Part shown: positions 38,795 to 47,463 of the stretch, one piece after another
Position numbering within the stretch: the first letter of the stretch is position 1
Layout of the letters: each line of letters starts with the position of its first letter
Assembly: GCA_947502355.1 (NCBI GenBank)
Contig: CANMZP010000015.1
Coordinates: forward strand, 1 to 64,000
From: an uncultured Thalassotalea sp.
GTDB taxonomy: Bacteria; Pseudomonadota; Gammaproteobacteria; Enterobacterales; Alteromonadaceae
Reading direction: 5' to 3'
Length of the DNA: 64,000 bases
The notes under the pieces: generated by a model
Seen by the model: the letters and a program-made list of their open reading frames with translations, nothing else
Told to the model about the DNA's origin: nothing
Databases searched by the model: none
Made by a program: the position numbers and the translations under genes

Positions 38795-38900
38795 AATAGT
38801 CTCTCAGTATTGTCATAAGGTGCTTCAAGCGTGTTGCTGAAACGATTAAGGTCATTTTAATGATGTGTTATTAATCAATAAACAGTGCATTTGTGAAATG

Positions 38901-38923
38901 ATTGTTCATAATATGAGAACAAT
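38901..38923. promoter_or_regulatory. Candidate LysR-type operator in the doxX/lysR divergent region
   Basis: ATTGTTC (38901-38907) and GAACAAT (38917-38923) form a perfect 7-bp inverted repeat around a 9-bp AT-rich spacer. It fits the T-N11-A pattern of LysR boxes and lies 25 bp before the lysR ATG and about 107 bp before doxX. Autorepression with activation of doxX-pirin-GHR is the expected logic (inference). Confidence 0.5.
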
Positions 38924-38947
38924 GAGGTTGGAAGTGCGAGAGGTTAA

Positions 38948-39868
38948 ATGGGACAGTTAGAAAATATGCAGCTTTTTATTAAGGTGGTCGAGCTTGGCAG
39001 TATCACCCGTACGGCCGATAACCTTGATATGGCAAAATCGGCGGTTAGCAGGCGTATGACTGAATTAGAGCGTGACTTAGGGGTCAAGCTTATTCAAAGA
39101 ACGACTCGCAGTTCACACCTTACCGAGGCCGGAAAAACCTACTACCGCAAAAGTAAATTGCTGGTAAGCGAAGTGGAAGAGTTGCATGCCGAGCTTAATT
39201 GTCAGCAACAAAGCCTAAGCGGTACGCTAAAACTCGCCGTGCCATTGAGTTTTGGCTTATCCCATTTGATGCCGGCACTTGATGTGTTTTTAAAAGCGCA
39301 TCCAGATTTAAAGCTTGATGTGCATTTTTCCGATAGCCGAGTAGATATTGTTGAGCAAGGTTTTGATTTAGCTTTTCGCATTGGACAGCTGCAAGACTCG
39401 TCTTTGCGCTCACGTGCGATCACCCCGATTAAACAGTTGCTATGTGCGAGCCCGGAATACTTGGCTAAATATGGTGAACCCAAAAACATTGAGCAATTAA
39501 AAACCCATAATTTGCTCAAATATAGCGGGCTATCGGTCACGGGATTGCCTATTGAAGATCCTAATGGAAAAACGTATATGCTAAGCCTTAATTCAAATTG
39601 CAGTGCCAATAACGGCGATTTTTTAAAGAGTATGGCGGTTGCAGGGCATGGCATTATTATGGGGCCAACGTTCATCGCCTGGAAAGAATTTCAGTCGGGT
39701 AAGCTTGTTCCGATCATGACCGACCACAAATTTGAGCATATTCAAGCGTTCGCGGTATTTCCTGAAACTCGTTTTATGCCAGCAAAAGTGCGCGTGTTTA
39801 TCGACTTTTTAGTGGCCCGATTTGGCGATGAGCCCTATTGGGATCTAGACCTTAATCTTGGCGATTAA
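38948..39868 (+). CDS. LysR-family transcriptional regulator
   Basis: A 306-aa LysR regulator: an N-terminal winged helix with [27 protein letters not shown], then a coiled linker, then a two-lobed effector domain from about residue 90. The [15 protein letters not shown] start and the LLVARF end are typical of the CrgA/AphB-like subgroup. It is divergent from doxX-pirin-GHR and probably controls that run. It does not have the N-terminal sequence of E. coli YhaJ, so it is a functional analogue at most. Its last 17 bp overlap the end of the convergent FMN/CDGSH gene. Confidence 0.92.
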   Translation: MGQLENMQLFIKVVELGSITRTADNLDMAKSAVSRRMTELERDLGVKLIQRTTRSSHLTEAGKTYYRKSKLLVSEVEELHAELNCQQQSLSGTLKLAVPLSFGLSHLMPALDVFLKAHPDLKLDVHFSDSRVDIVEQGFDLAFRIGQLQDSSLRSRAITPIKQLLCASPEYLAKYGEPKNIEQLKTHNLLKYSGLSVTGLPIEDPNGKTYMLSLNSNCSANNGDFLKSMAVAGHGIIMGPTFIAWKEFQSGKLVPIMTDHKFEHIQAFAVFPETRFMPAKVRVFIDFLVARFGDEPYWDLDLNLGD

Positions 39869-41354
39869 TGACACCACCATAATCGATGCCAGTAAGATCA
39901 TGCATGTCTTTTTTCCAGGTGGTTAAATCGTTTTGATTAAAATCACGTAAACTAGCATGCCCACAGGCGCGAGCGAGTAGCGACATTAAATCAACTGAAG
40001 CTTTGAAAAAGTTAGCTAACCCCTTGGCGGCGCTTTCTACTTTTAAGCGTTTACGCAATTCTGGATCTTGGGTGGCAATGCCGACCGGGCAGGTGTTGGT
40101 GTTACATGCACGCATGCCAATACAACCTATGGCTTGCATGGCAGCATTCGATATGGCAATTGCATCGGCACCCAAGGCTAAGGCTTTGGTAAAGTCGGCC
40201 GGGGTTCTTAAGCCACCAGTAATGACTAAACTGACATCCTGGCGGTTTACTTTGTCCAAATAGCGTCTGGCTCTGGCTAAAGCCGGAATGGTGGGGACAG
40301 AAATATTGTCGCGAAAGATCAGTGGCGCCGCCCCGGTACCACCGCCGCGACCATCTAAAATAATGTAATCTACGCCAATATCAAGCGCTGCTTGAATATC
40401 CTGTTCGATGTGCTGGGCCGATAACTTAAAGCCAATGGGAATACCACCCGTGGCCTCACGAACCTCTTTGGCAATACGTTTAAAATCCTCTTGTGTGAAA
40501 TTGACAAAGGTGGCTGGCGACACGGCATCTTCACCAGGGGTTAGCCCACGAACCTGTGCAATTTTCTCGCTTACTTTTATCCCGGGTAAATGGCCACCCG
40601 TACCAGTTTTAGCCGCTTGACCACCTTTGAAATGAAATGCCTGACAACCTTTGACTTTATCAAGCGAGAAACCAAATTGTGCAGAGGCTAATTCGTAGAA
40701 ATAATGCGAATTGGCCGCTTGCTCTTCGGGTAACATGCCACCTTCGCCACTGCAAATACCGGTGCCTGCGAGCTCTGCGCCTTTTGCAAGGGCAACCTTA
40801 GCTTCTTCTGATAAAGCGCCATAGCTCATGTCCGAGACAAACAGCGGAATATTCAGATGCAATGGTTTTTTAGCGTTTGGCCCTATGACGGTTTTCGTTG
40901 ATACCGGCACATCATCAAGTAATGGGGCTGTGGCCAATTGCGCGGTAAGGATTTGTAGATCATCCCATGATGGTAAATCTTTTCGTGGCACGCCCATGGC
41001 ATCCATCGGGCCATGATGGCCAAGTTTCTCTAAGCCGTGCTTAGCCAGATGCTGGATAAATTCGATGTAGGGCTCAATGGGTTCATCTGACTTGGGCTGG
41101 CTAAGGGCTACTTGTGTGGACTGTTCTTTTTTTAATGATTTATGGCTACCGTCGCAAAAGGGCCGATTGTTCGATTGCAAACAACCACAGGCATAAACGG
41201 TTTTATCTTCTTCATAGCTAATGACTTTGGGCGTGATGTTGGTGGTTTTGTGAGAGCCATCACAAAATGGGCCATTCTTAGAAAGGCCACACATACAAAA
41301 AGCTTTTGTCTCGCCTGCCTTTACCTCAATTGCAAATGGTTTACCTTGCCACAT
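39852..41354 (-). CDS. Glutamate-synthase-like FMN/3Fe-4S protein with two N-terminal CDGSH motifs
   Basis: A 500-aa fusion. Residues about 15-75 contain two CDGSH iron-sulfur motifs, each C-x-C...C-DGSH (mitoNEET type). Residues about 120-480 match the FMN-binding synthase domain of glutamate synthase: [16 protein letters not shown], the [10 protein letters not shown] segment, the [13 protein letters not shown] block that binds FMN, and [15 protein letters not shown] for the 3Fe-4S cluster. No amidotransferase domain is present, so it is not a normal GltB. The activity is unknown; a redox role is likely. It converges with lysR with a 17-bp overlap. Confidence 0.87.
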   Translation of the reverse strand: MWQGKPFAIEVKAGETKAFCMCGLSKNGPFCDGSHKTTNITPKVISYEEDKTVYACGCLQSNNRPFCDGSHKSLKKEQSTQVALSQPKSDEPIEPYIEFIQHLAKHGLEKLGHHGPMDAMGVPRKDLPSWDDLQILTAQLATAPLLDDVPVSTKTVIGPNAKKPLHLNIPLFVSDMSYGALSEEAKVALAKGAELAGTGICSGEGGMLPEEQAANSHYFYELASAQFGFSLDKVKGCQAFHFKGGQAAKTGTGGHLPGIKVSEKIAQVRGLTPGEDAVSPATFVNFTQEDFKRIAKEVREATGGIPIGFKLSAQHIEQDIQAALDIGVDYIILDGRGGGTGAAPLIFRDNISVPTIPALARARRYLDKVNRQDVSLVITGGLRTPADFTKALALGADAIAISNAAMQAIGCIGMRACNTNTCPVGIATQDPELRKRLKVESAAKGLANFFKASVDLMSLLARACGHASLRDFNQNDLTTWKKDMHDLTGIDYGGVINRQD

Positions 41355-41464
41355 ATCTACCCCCTTGAGTTGTTACTTATAATCTAGTTCACTCGGAAAA
41401 AATCGCCATGTTTAGTTCGCTGAGTATTTAATCTTGTTAATGGGTTTGGTATTAGGATAATCAA

Positions 41465-41697
41465 ATAACAGAAATCACAGTTTACGGTACTGGTTGCAAA
41501 AGTTGCCTCGAAACGGCCAACAAAATTGAAGAATTTGCCAGTGCAAATAATCTGTAAGTTGAGATGATTAAAGAAAAGACGTAATGGCGATTATGGACGC
41601 GGGTATCATGACTACTCCCGGTGTTGCTGTTGATGATAAGGTTGTCGAAACTGGAACAATTCCCACCGATGCTGAATAACAACCGTATTTAATTTAA
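41465..41697 (+). pseudogene. Decayed second copy of the small thioredoxin gene
   Basis: Translation by eye gives a homologue of the protein at 36132-36365: VYGTGCKSC, then KIEEFASANN, MAIMDAGIMTTPGVAVD and TGTIPTDAE. Four lesions are visible. The start position is ATA instead of ATG, there is a TAA at 41555-41557 (codon 31), one base is missing near 41576, and a second TAA lies at 41677-41679. The 15 bases in front (TTAGGATAATCAAAT) are identical to those spanning the permease stop and start of the live gene. The ~35 bp before that also resemble the permease 3' end with a small insertion. Many silent differences show it is an old or separately acquired copy, not a recent duplication. Confidence 0.85.
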
Positions 41698-42054
41698 CAT
41701 GATGTAAGCAAAAGGCACTTTTTATAATGTCGTGCTTTTGTCATTGCCAGCGTGCTAATTTGTCATCCAAATACCAATTTGCATAATTATCATCGACTCT
41801 TTCTTTTACATCTTCCGCCATATTTGGCGTCTAATAACAAATAATATGTGCTTGCCGACAACTCCTGCTTTTAACTAAGTGATATATTTCACCAAGGTCA
41901 AATGAAGGTCTTTATATGGAAAGCGAAGTACTAGACCTCAAAACTAATAATAATACTCATTACCGCTGAAACAGTATTGCAATGGACTTTCCCCATTCAT
42001 CTATATGTGATCTGAAAATCGAGCCAGAGTAATGAATTACACAGGAGAAAATAG
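41698..42054. other. Intergenic region in front of the Tat-protein/GMC operon
   Basis: About 355 bp without a gene. The only structured element is the CRP-like half-site pair at 41879-41892, followed by two AAGGTC hexamers 11 bp apart (41894-41899 and 41905-41910). Confidence 0.5.
41879..41892. promoter_or_regulatory. Candidate CRP-type site
   Basis: GTGA-TATATT-TCAC has the two half sites of the CRP consensus core with the correct 6-bp spacer; the outer bases are A and C instead of T and A. It lies about 160 bp upstream of the operon start codon. Catabolite control of an alcohol-oxidation operon would make sense but is inferred. Confidence 0.35.
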
Positions 42055-42642
42055 ATGAATCTTGAACCTATTTCGAGACGATCGTTCCTACGATTTGGTG
42101 CAACCTGTACCGCAGCAACGACTGCTGTAGTTATGGGCGGGTGTTCATGGCTTAATGGTCAAAACAAAGCAAACACAGATACTGAATTCGGTAAACTTTT
42201 GGTGATGGACGAAGCACAAGCTCGTACATTATTTACGTTTGCAGAAACTATTCTTCCTACCGGTAATGGTTTTCCTGATATTAAAACTGCAAAAGTAATA
42301 AACCGTACTGATGAAGAGTTTTATTTTGTGGACAGCAATATAAAAAGCGATTTTAAATTGGCGCTCGATGTAATGGAGTACTTGCCAGTTTTCTACGGAG
42401 AATTTTCTCGTTTCAGCAAAATGGATCATTCTGACAGGTTGGCGTTTCTTAAGTCGTTAAATGACACAACAAATGAAACGGTTCGCGCGGTAGTAAATAA
42501 CTGTCGAATGATCACCTACAACATGTATTACGGTCACGAATCAACATGGCAAAATATTGGCTATGACGGACCTTTTTCTAGACGTCCTGAAGTGTTAGGT
42601 GAGCAAAGACGTCATTATGCCAAATTAGTTGGAGAGGAATAA
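42055..42642 (+). CDS. Tat-signal, gluconate 2-dehydrogenase subunit 3-like protein
   Basis: A 195-aa small subunit of the type that accompanies membrane-linked GMC dehydrogenases. The N-terminus carries a twin-arginine signal, SRRSFLRFGA, followed by a hydrophobic stretch ending near GGCSW; the cysteine might be a lipoprotein site, though the lipobox is poor. In gluconate, sorbitol and fructose dehydrogenases such a subunit carries the flavoprotein across the membrane. It is 2 bp upstream of the GMC gene, which lacks its own signal. A cytochrome c subunit, the usual third partner, is missing. Confidence 0.82.
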   Translation: MNLEPISRRSFLRFGATCTAATTAVVMGGCSWLNGQNKANTDTEFGKLLVMDEAQARTLFTFAETILPTGNGFPDIKTAKVINRTDEEFYFVDSNIKSDFKLALDVMEYLPVFYGEFSRFSKMDHSDRLAFLKSLNDTTNETVRAVVNNCRMITYNMYYGHESTWQNIGYDGPFSRRPEVLGEQRRHYAKLVGEE

Positions 42643-42644
42643 TT

Positions 42645-44198
42645 ATGAGAGACGGAATATTTGAATCCAGTGATATCACTGAGAACAAGGTAATTAATAC
42701 TCAAATATGTGTGATTGGTTCTGGTTGTGGTGGTGCAACTGTCGCTAAAAAACTGACTGATTCTGGCTTAGATGTTGTTGTTCTAGAGCGCGGCGGCTAT
42801 TACCCTGCTGGCGATATGGATCAAAGAGAGTTAAATATGGCTGGTAAAATTTCAGCCAACCGTAACTTAGAAACCAACCAAGATGGTGGTAACTTATTAG
42901 CCAGTGGTCATAACATTGGTGGTGCATCAGTGCATTACTGGGCAGATAGTTATCGCACGCCACAATTCAAACTTGATCAGTGGTCAAACGATTACGGCAT
43001 TACTGGGCATCAAGCAGATGACCTTGCTCCGGCATTTGATGAAATCGAAAAAGATCTGCATATTCACCGTGCTAAAGATGAAAACTTTAATACAATGAAT
43101 AAGTTGCTTAAACAAAGTGCTGAAGAATTACATTGGCATGGACATCGAATTCCACAAGCGCGTCATTACTGCCAAAAATCAGGCCATTGTATGCAAGGTT
43201 GTATGTACAATGCCAAGCAAAGTCAAATGATCACTAATATTCCTAAAGCGATTAGCCAAGGAGCAAAAGTGTTTGCTGATGCCGAAGCGGGTGAATTTAT
43301 CTTTGAAGGAGGTAAAGTTAAATCGCTTGTGGTTCATATGATTGATCGCAAAACCAACAAACCTAACGGCATTAAAATGACGGTTAATGCAGAGCAATTT
43401 GTCGTCGCTGCTGGTGGATTTAATTCATCATATTTCTTAATGAAGCAAGGGTTACAAGAAAAATTACCGCAATTAGGTAAGCACTTCTCTATGAACCCAT
43501 CAACCATGGTGCATGGTCTTTATGAGCAAAATATCACCTTGTGGCGAAATATTCCGGCCGCTTATGGTATTGATCACTTTATGCAACGTACTTTTAAAGG
43601 TGATGAGTACCAAGAAGGTGGTTACTTATTAATGCCAAATCAAATTCAGCCTGCATTATTTGCGGCTATGTTACCGGGCTACGGAGAGGTTCATAGTGAC
43701 TTAATGCTTCAAATGCCAAACATTGGTGGCACGATTAGTTGGGTTGATGACGTTGAGACGGAACTTGGTGAAATTCAAATAAATGACGATGGCTCAAAGA
43801 AAATATTCTATGAGTATGGCCCATTAACACAAAAGATCCTTAAAGATTCAATCCATAAGCAAGCTATTTTGCAATTTAATGCGGGTGCTAAAAAAGTGAT
43901 TATTGGTGGCCATCAAGGGATCACGCTTGAATCATTGGAAGACTTACCTAAGCTTGACGAGTTATTGGTTTCAGCGGGTGGTTTGTTCTTGGCTTCACCT
44001 CATCCTGGTGGTGGGTGTCGAATGGGTAAAGACGCAACAGACTCAGTGGTAGACTCTAACCATAAAGTTCATGGTTTAGACAATGTGTTTGTTTCAGATA
44101 GCTCGGTATTCCCATCGAGTTCAGCCCTTGACCCAAGTTTATCTATTATGGCGTTTAGTCACATCGCTGCAAAATCAATTATCGCAGCCAGAGCATAA
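42645..44198 (+). CDS. GMC-family FAD-dependent oxidoreductase
   Basis: A 517-aa flavoprotein of the glucose-methanol-choline oxidoreductase family. The FAD-binding GSGCGGATVAKKL with an acidic VVLERGG end lies near residues 25-55. The C-terminal block SPHPGGGCRMG...DNVFVSDSSVFP...DPSLSIMAF is diagnostic, and CMQGCMYNAKQS in the middle is typical of the cholesterol-oxidase/long-chain-alcohol and gluconate-dehydrogenase-like members. With the adjacent Tat subunit it is probably a periplasmic alcohol dehydrogenase. The substrate is unknown; the neighbours point to a hydrophobic alcohol. The operon ends in a strong hairpin. Confidence 0.9.
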   Translation: MRDGIFESSDITENKVINTQICVIGSGCGGATVAKKLTDSGLDVVVLERGGYYPAGDMDQRELNMAGKISANRNLETNQDGGNLLASGHNIGGASVHYWADSYRTPQFKLDQWSNDYGITGHQADDLAPAFDEIEKDLHIHRAKDENFNTMNKLLKQSAEELHWHGHRIPQARHYCQKSGHCMQGCMYNAKQSQMITNIPKAISQGAKVFADAEAGEFIFEGGKVKSLVVHMIDRKTNKPNGIKMTVNAEQFVVAAGGFNSSYFLMKQGLQEKLPQLGKHFSMNPSTMVHGLYEQNITLWRNIPAAYGIDHFMQRTFKGDEYQEGGYLLMPNQIQPALFAAMLPGYGEVHSDLMLQMPNIGGTISWVDDVETELGEIQINDDGSKKIFYEYGPLTQKILKDSIHKQAILQFNAGAKKVIIGGHQGITLESLEDLPKLDELLVSAGGLFLASPHPGGGCRMGKDATDSVVDSNHKVHGLDNVFVSDSSVFPSSSALDPSLSIMAFSHIAAKSIIAARA

Positions 44199-44239
44199 TT
44201 CGATTTAAGAGTCATTTATAAAGACTCATTTATAATGTC

Positions 44240-44272
44240 AATAACCGAACATCAATTGCATGTTCGGTTATT
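44240..44272 (+). terminator. Strong hairpin after the GMC gene
   Basis: A perfect 13-bp stem (44240-44252 with 44260-44272) around a 7-base loop lies 41 bp after the stop. There is no T run, so it may be a Rho-assisted terminator or an mRNA-stabilising hairpin. Two copies of TCATTTATAA (44212-44221, 44226-44235) precede it. Confidence 0.55.
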
Positions 44273-44655
44273 GGCAGACATCATTGAAAAATAGTTTTTT
44301 CTTACCAAATATTTAATATGCTTTTTTAAAGTATCCCATCGCAAAAAATTACCAATCCCCAACGTTTAGATATCATTTATTCTAGTTTTTTTATATTAAT
44401 TCAATAAAAAATAAACTTTTTGTTGTTGTTTTTGAACTGTCTTGATATGAGCTGAAAACTTATCCTTGTTGATTAAAGTCAATATTATCAGCGTATTGTG
44501 TAAAATCACCTGTAATAAAAATGTTAAGTGTTAAGGGTTGGTTAAGAATGCTTTATTCGTTCGTTTATTTTTTTTACCTCATTGGTAAAGGACAATGATT
44601 TTATAATCTATATAATTCGTTTTTATAAGTTATATTCAAAGGATGTAAAATAAAA
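44273..44655. other. AT-rich intergenic region in front of the iron alcohol dehydrogenase
   Basis: About 380 bp, very AT-rich with poly-T runs and no coding potential. It must contain the promoter of the next gene; no clean -35/-10 pair or dyad was found. Confidence 0.4.
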
Positions 44656-45888
44656 ATGTCTTCAAAATTCCCACTTGAAAAATTACAGTTTTCAGCAAAT
44701 AAACTCCTAATGAAAGGTATGAAACTTGCCATTGGTTTGATGCCGATTAAAGATCCTCAATTGTTATTAGGTGAGGAATCTATCCCTGAATTAGCGAAAG
44801 AAGTCAGCAAATATCAATTAAAAAAAGTCCTTATCGTAACAACATCCGGTATTGTAAAACGCGGTCAAGCTTCCCAATTACTTGACTGCCTAGCATCAGA
44901 AGGTATCAAGGCCGTTGTGTATGATCGCATTTTGCCCGATCCGACTTTTTCAGGAGTAAATGAAGCCTTAGATTTGTTAAACAAAGAAAATTGTCAAGCC
45001 GTTATTGCCTTTGGTGGTGGGTCTGCAATGGATGCTGCTAAGGTTATCGCTGTTGCGGCCGCGAACAAAAAGAAACCAGAGAAGCTTGTTGGGTTCTTTA
45101 AAGGCATTAAAAAACCTTTACCTCTCTTTGCCATTCCTACAACGGCAGGTTCTGGTTCTGAAGCAACGATTGCTTCTGTTGTATCAGATAATGACACTCA
45201 TGAGAAAGCATTTATCGTTGATAGCAGAACCGTGCCACTGGTTGCCGCGTTAGATCCCCGTCTAATGGTAAGTATACCGTCTGGTATGACCGCGGCTACT
45301 GGAATGGATGCCTTAACACACGCCATTGAAGCCTATATCAGTACCATCAGCACAAAACAGAGTGATGAATATGCGTTAGCGGCAATAAAGTTAATTTTAG
45401 TTAATTTACCATTAGCCTTTCAAAATGGTTCTAATCTACAGGCTCGTGAAAATATGGCGGTTGCTTCGTTTAAAGCGGGTCAGGCATTTACTCGCTCATT
45501 TGTCGGTTATGTACATGCCATTTCTCATCAATTAGGTGCATATTATGGCATCTCTCATGGACAAGCTAATGCGATTGTTTTGCCTTATATTTTAGAGTTT
45601 TCGAAAAAATCTGCCGAAGATAAATTTGCTAAGTTAGCCCGCGAAATTGGGTTAGGCTCGTCTACAGATAATAACACGCAATTAGCTCAGCAATTTGTTG
45701 ATTTTATTTACGACTTCAACGTGAAACTTGGCATACCAACCAAAGCTGTAGAGCTTAAAGAACAACATATTCCAGAGATTGCCAAGAAAGCATTAAAAGA
45801 AGCTTTGTTAAATTACCCTGTGCCACGTCATATGTTTCGTAAAGATTGTGAGCAGCTGTTAAGGCAAATGTTGCCAATTGCAGGCTAA
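44656..45888 (+). CDS. Iron-containing alcohol dehydrogenase (Fe-ADH)
   Basis: A 410-aa group III NAD(P)-dependent alcohol dehydrogenase. The dinucleotide-binding GGGSAMDAAKVIAV near residue 117, the TAGSGSEAT motif, DPRLMVSIPSGMTAATGMDALTHAIEAY and the metal-ligand histidines in HAISHQLGAYYGISHGQANA are all present. It would oxidise an alcohol to an aldehyde or the reverse in the cytoplasm. It stands alone between the GMC operon and an AraC gene, but lies within the same functional cluster. Confidence 0.94.
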   Translation: MSSKFPLEKLQFSANKLLMKGMKLAIGLMPIKDPQLLLGEESIPELAKEVSKYQLKKVLIVTTSGIVKRGQASQLLDCLASEGIKAVVYDRILPDPTFSGVNEALDLLNKENCQAVIAFGGGSAMDAAKVIAVAAANKKKPEKLVGFFKGIKKPLPLFAIPTTAGSGSEATIASVVSDNDTHEKAFIVDSRTVPLVAALDPRLMVSIPSGMTAATGMDALTHAIEAYISTISTKQSDEYALAAIKLILVNLPLAFQNGSNLQARENMAVASFKAGQAFTRSFVGYVHAISHQLGAYYGISHGQANAIVLPYILEFSKKSAEDKFAKLAREIGLGSSTDNNTQLAQQFVDFIYDFNVKLGIPTKAVELKEQHIPEIAKKALKEALLNYPVPRHMFRKDCEQLLRQMLPIAG

Positions 45889-45897
45889 TAAGTTTAA

Positions 45898-45951
45898 TCA
45901 GAATAATTAAAATCATCAGAATAATTAAAATCATCAAAATGATTAATAAAG
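45898..45951 (+). repeat. 18-bp tandem repeat
   Basis: TCAGAATAATTAAAATCA occurs twice in perfect tandem (45898-45915, 45916-45933), with a degenerate third unit to about 45951. It fills the gap between the alcohol dehydrogenase and the AraC regulator and could be a binding array or plain slippage. Confidence 0.8.
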
Positions 45952-45984
45952 TGATATCGCAACAATTAATGGGTGGAAGAGTCT

Positions 45985-46983
45985 ATGAATAAGCAAAATG
46001 GAACGATAGTATCTGAACAACTTTTTACCGCATTTTCAGACCAATTAGGTCCATATTTAAAAAATGTAGGTGTACCCGAAAAGGTGCTTTCTGAACCAAA
46101 CGTTGAATTTTCTGAAAGTAAATTCGTCGAATTACTACAAGTTGCTGCCCAGAACAGCAATGAACATGTTGGGCTGCTTTTAGGTAGTAAAATCATGCCT
46201 GAGCACATTGGGGCCATTGCCCATGCTGCGATCAATGCGCCTACTTTAGAAGAAGGGATAGAGATAATATCTAATTATATGGTGACCTATAGCCATTTTT
46301 CGGAAGTTAAATGGCAACAAGGTGAAAGTATAATTGAGATAACGTATCGTTTAAACTACCCTAAAATCATCTCTAAAAGTCAAGATGCTGAGTTTGCTCT
46401 TTCGGCTATTTTAAAGCTTTTATCGCTTCGAAATGGTCAACGCTTAACCCCTAAAAGAGTTGAATTTGCCCATCAAAAGCCATCTTCTACAGAATTGCAC
46501 AAAGAGGTATTTAATTGTCCTGTAAAATTTGGTGCAGAATTAAATAAAATTGTTATTTACAAGGGGTTAGAAAGCGGTAAGGCGATAAAGACTGATCATA
46601 GGTTATTTGAAATTTTGATCGCTCATTTAGAGAATCAAAAAAAGCTACGTACCCGATCAGACTTAGGTTCACAATTGAGTCTTCTGATCGAAGATAACTT
46701 AGGTCGTGAAGATTTATCAATTAATTTTATTAGTAAGTTAGTTGGCTCAAGTGTTCGTACTTTACAGCGTAGACTTTCTGAAAATGACCTAGATTTCAGC
46801 CAGTTATGTGATGATGTTCGTCAGCAATTGGCAATGCATTATATTAACGATCTTAATATACCAATCGTCAAAGTCGCTGAAAAAATTGGCTATAACGATG
46901 CCAGCTCTTTTACCCGAGCATTTAAACGATGGACCGGCGTTGCCCCTAAACGTTATCGGATGCAGAGAAGCTCTCTTCATTAG
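45985..46983 (+). CDS. AraC-family regulator with arabinose_bd/OruR-type N-terminal domain
   Basis: A 332-aa regulator. The C-terminal ~100 residues carry the two helix-turn-helix units: SINFISKLVGSSVRTLQRRLSE and the signature IVKVAEKIGYNDASSFTRAFKRWTGVAPKRYR. The N-terminal ~200 residues match the ligand-binding domain found in OruR, ArgR-type and many lipid- or alkane-responsive AraC proteins. I choose ATG 45985, preceded by GGAAGA, over GTG 45973. It lies between the Fe-ADH and the DUF1302 operon and is a good candidate to control one or both. Confidence 0.9.
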   Translation: MNKQNGTIVSEQLFTAFSDQLGPYLKNVGVPEKVLSEPNVEFSESKFVELLQVAAQNSNEHVGLLLGSKIMPEHIGAIAHAAINAPTLEEGIEIISNYMVTYSHFSEVKWQQGESIIEITYRLNYPKIISKSQDAEFALSAILKLLSLRNGQRLTPKRVEFAHQKPSSTELHKEVFNCPVKFGAELNKIVIYKGLESGKAIKTDHRLFEILIAHLENQKKLRTRSDLGSQLSLLIEDNLGREDLSINFISKLVGSSVRTLQRRLSENDLDFSQLCDDVRQQLAMHYINDLNIPIVKVAEKIGYNDASSFTRAFKRWTGVAPKRYRMQRSSLH

Positions 46984-47052
46984 TTTTTTGCTGAAGTTCA
47001 TTTATACGATGTAATATTCCGCGCTGTGTTTATCTTTTTAACCATAAACAGT

Positions 47053-47116
47053 ATTCAGAAAATTTAATCATTGAGGCACGCACAGCTTCAGTGATTAAAT
47101 TTTTCCATTTCTGAAT
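47053..47116. terminator. Long imperfect inverted repeat after the AraC gene
   Basis: ATTCAGAAA...TTTAATCA (47053-47070) pairs with TGATTAAATTTTTC...TTCTGAAT (47092-47116), with a small bulge. The arms flank a ~20-base loop. It probably forms a large terminator hairpin. The rest of the 480-bp region up to 47463 shows no gene. Confidence 0.45.
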
Positions 47117-47463
47117 ATCCATTGCATTTTTACCCCTAATTTGTACCCCAGAAAAGTTAAACAACCCGATAAGTATTTTAAGACTTTATACGACACAGTC
47201 GGTGCTTTTGTTGACACGGAATGAAAATTTTAAGTCATTGTAAGACAACTTTTGAAAGGGGGAATTTGCTATTGTTTTAACGGGCTTAAAAGACCAACTA
47301 TCTATTCACAACGGCGATGCCGTATTACGAAAAAAAATAAATTTAAATAACTGTTTAGATACATTCAAGGCAGTCATTTTTTACAACACAAGTAGTGAAT
47401 AAATATAACTGCAGCACATCTATATCCCTTTTGGAATGCTGCTTTATCTCAGGACTAAATAAA

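Noticed and set aside
45898-45951. CRISPR-like array
   Set aside because: The units are directly adjacent 18-bp repeats with no spacers; it is a simple tandem repeat.
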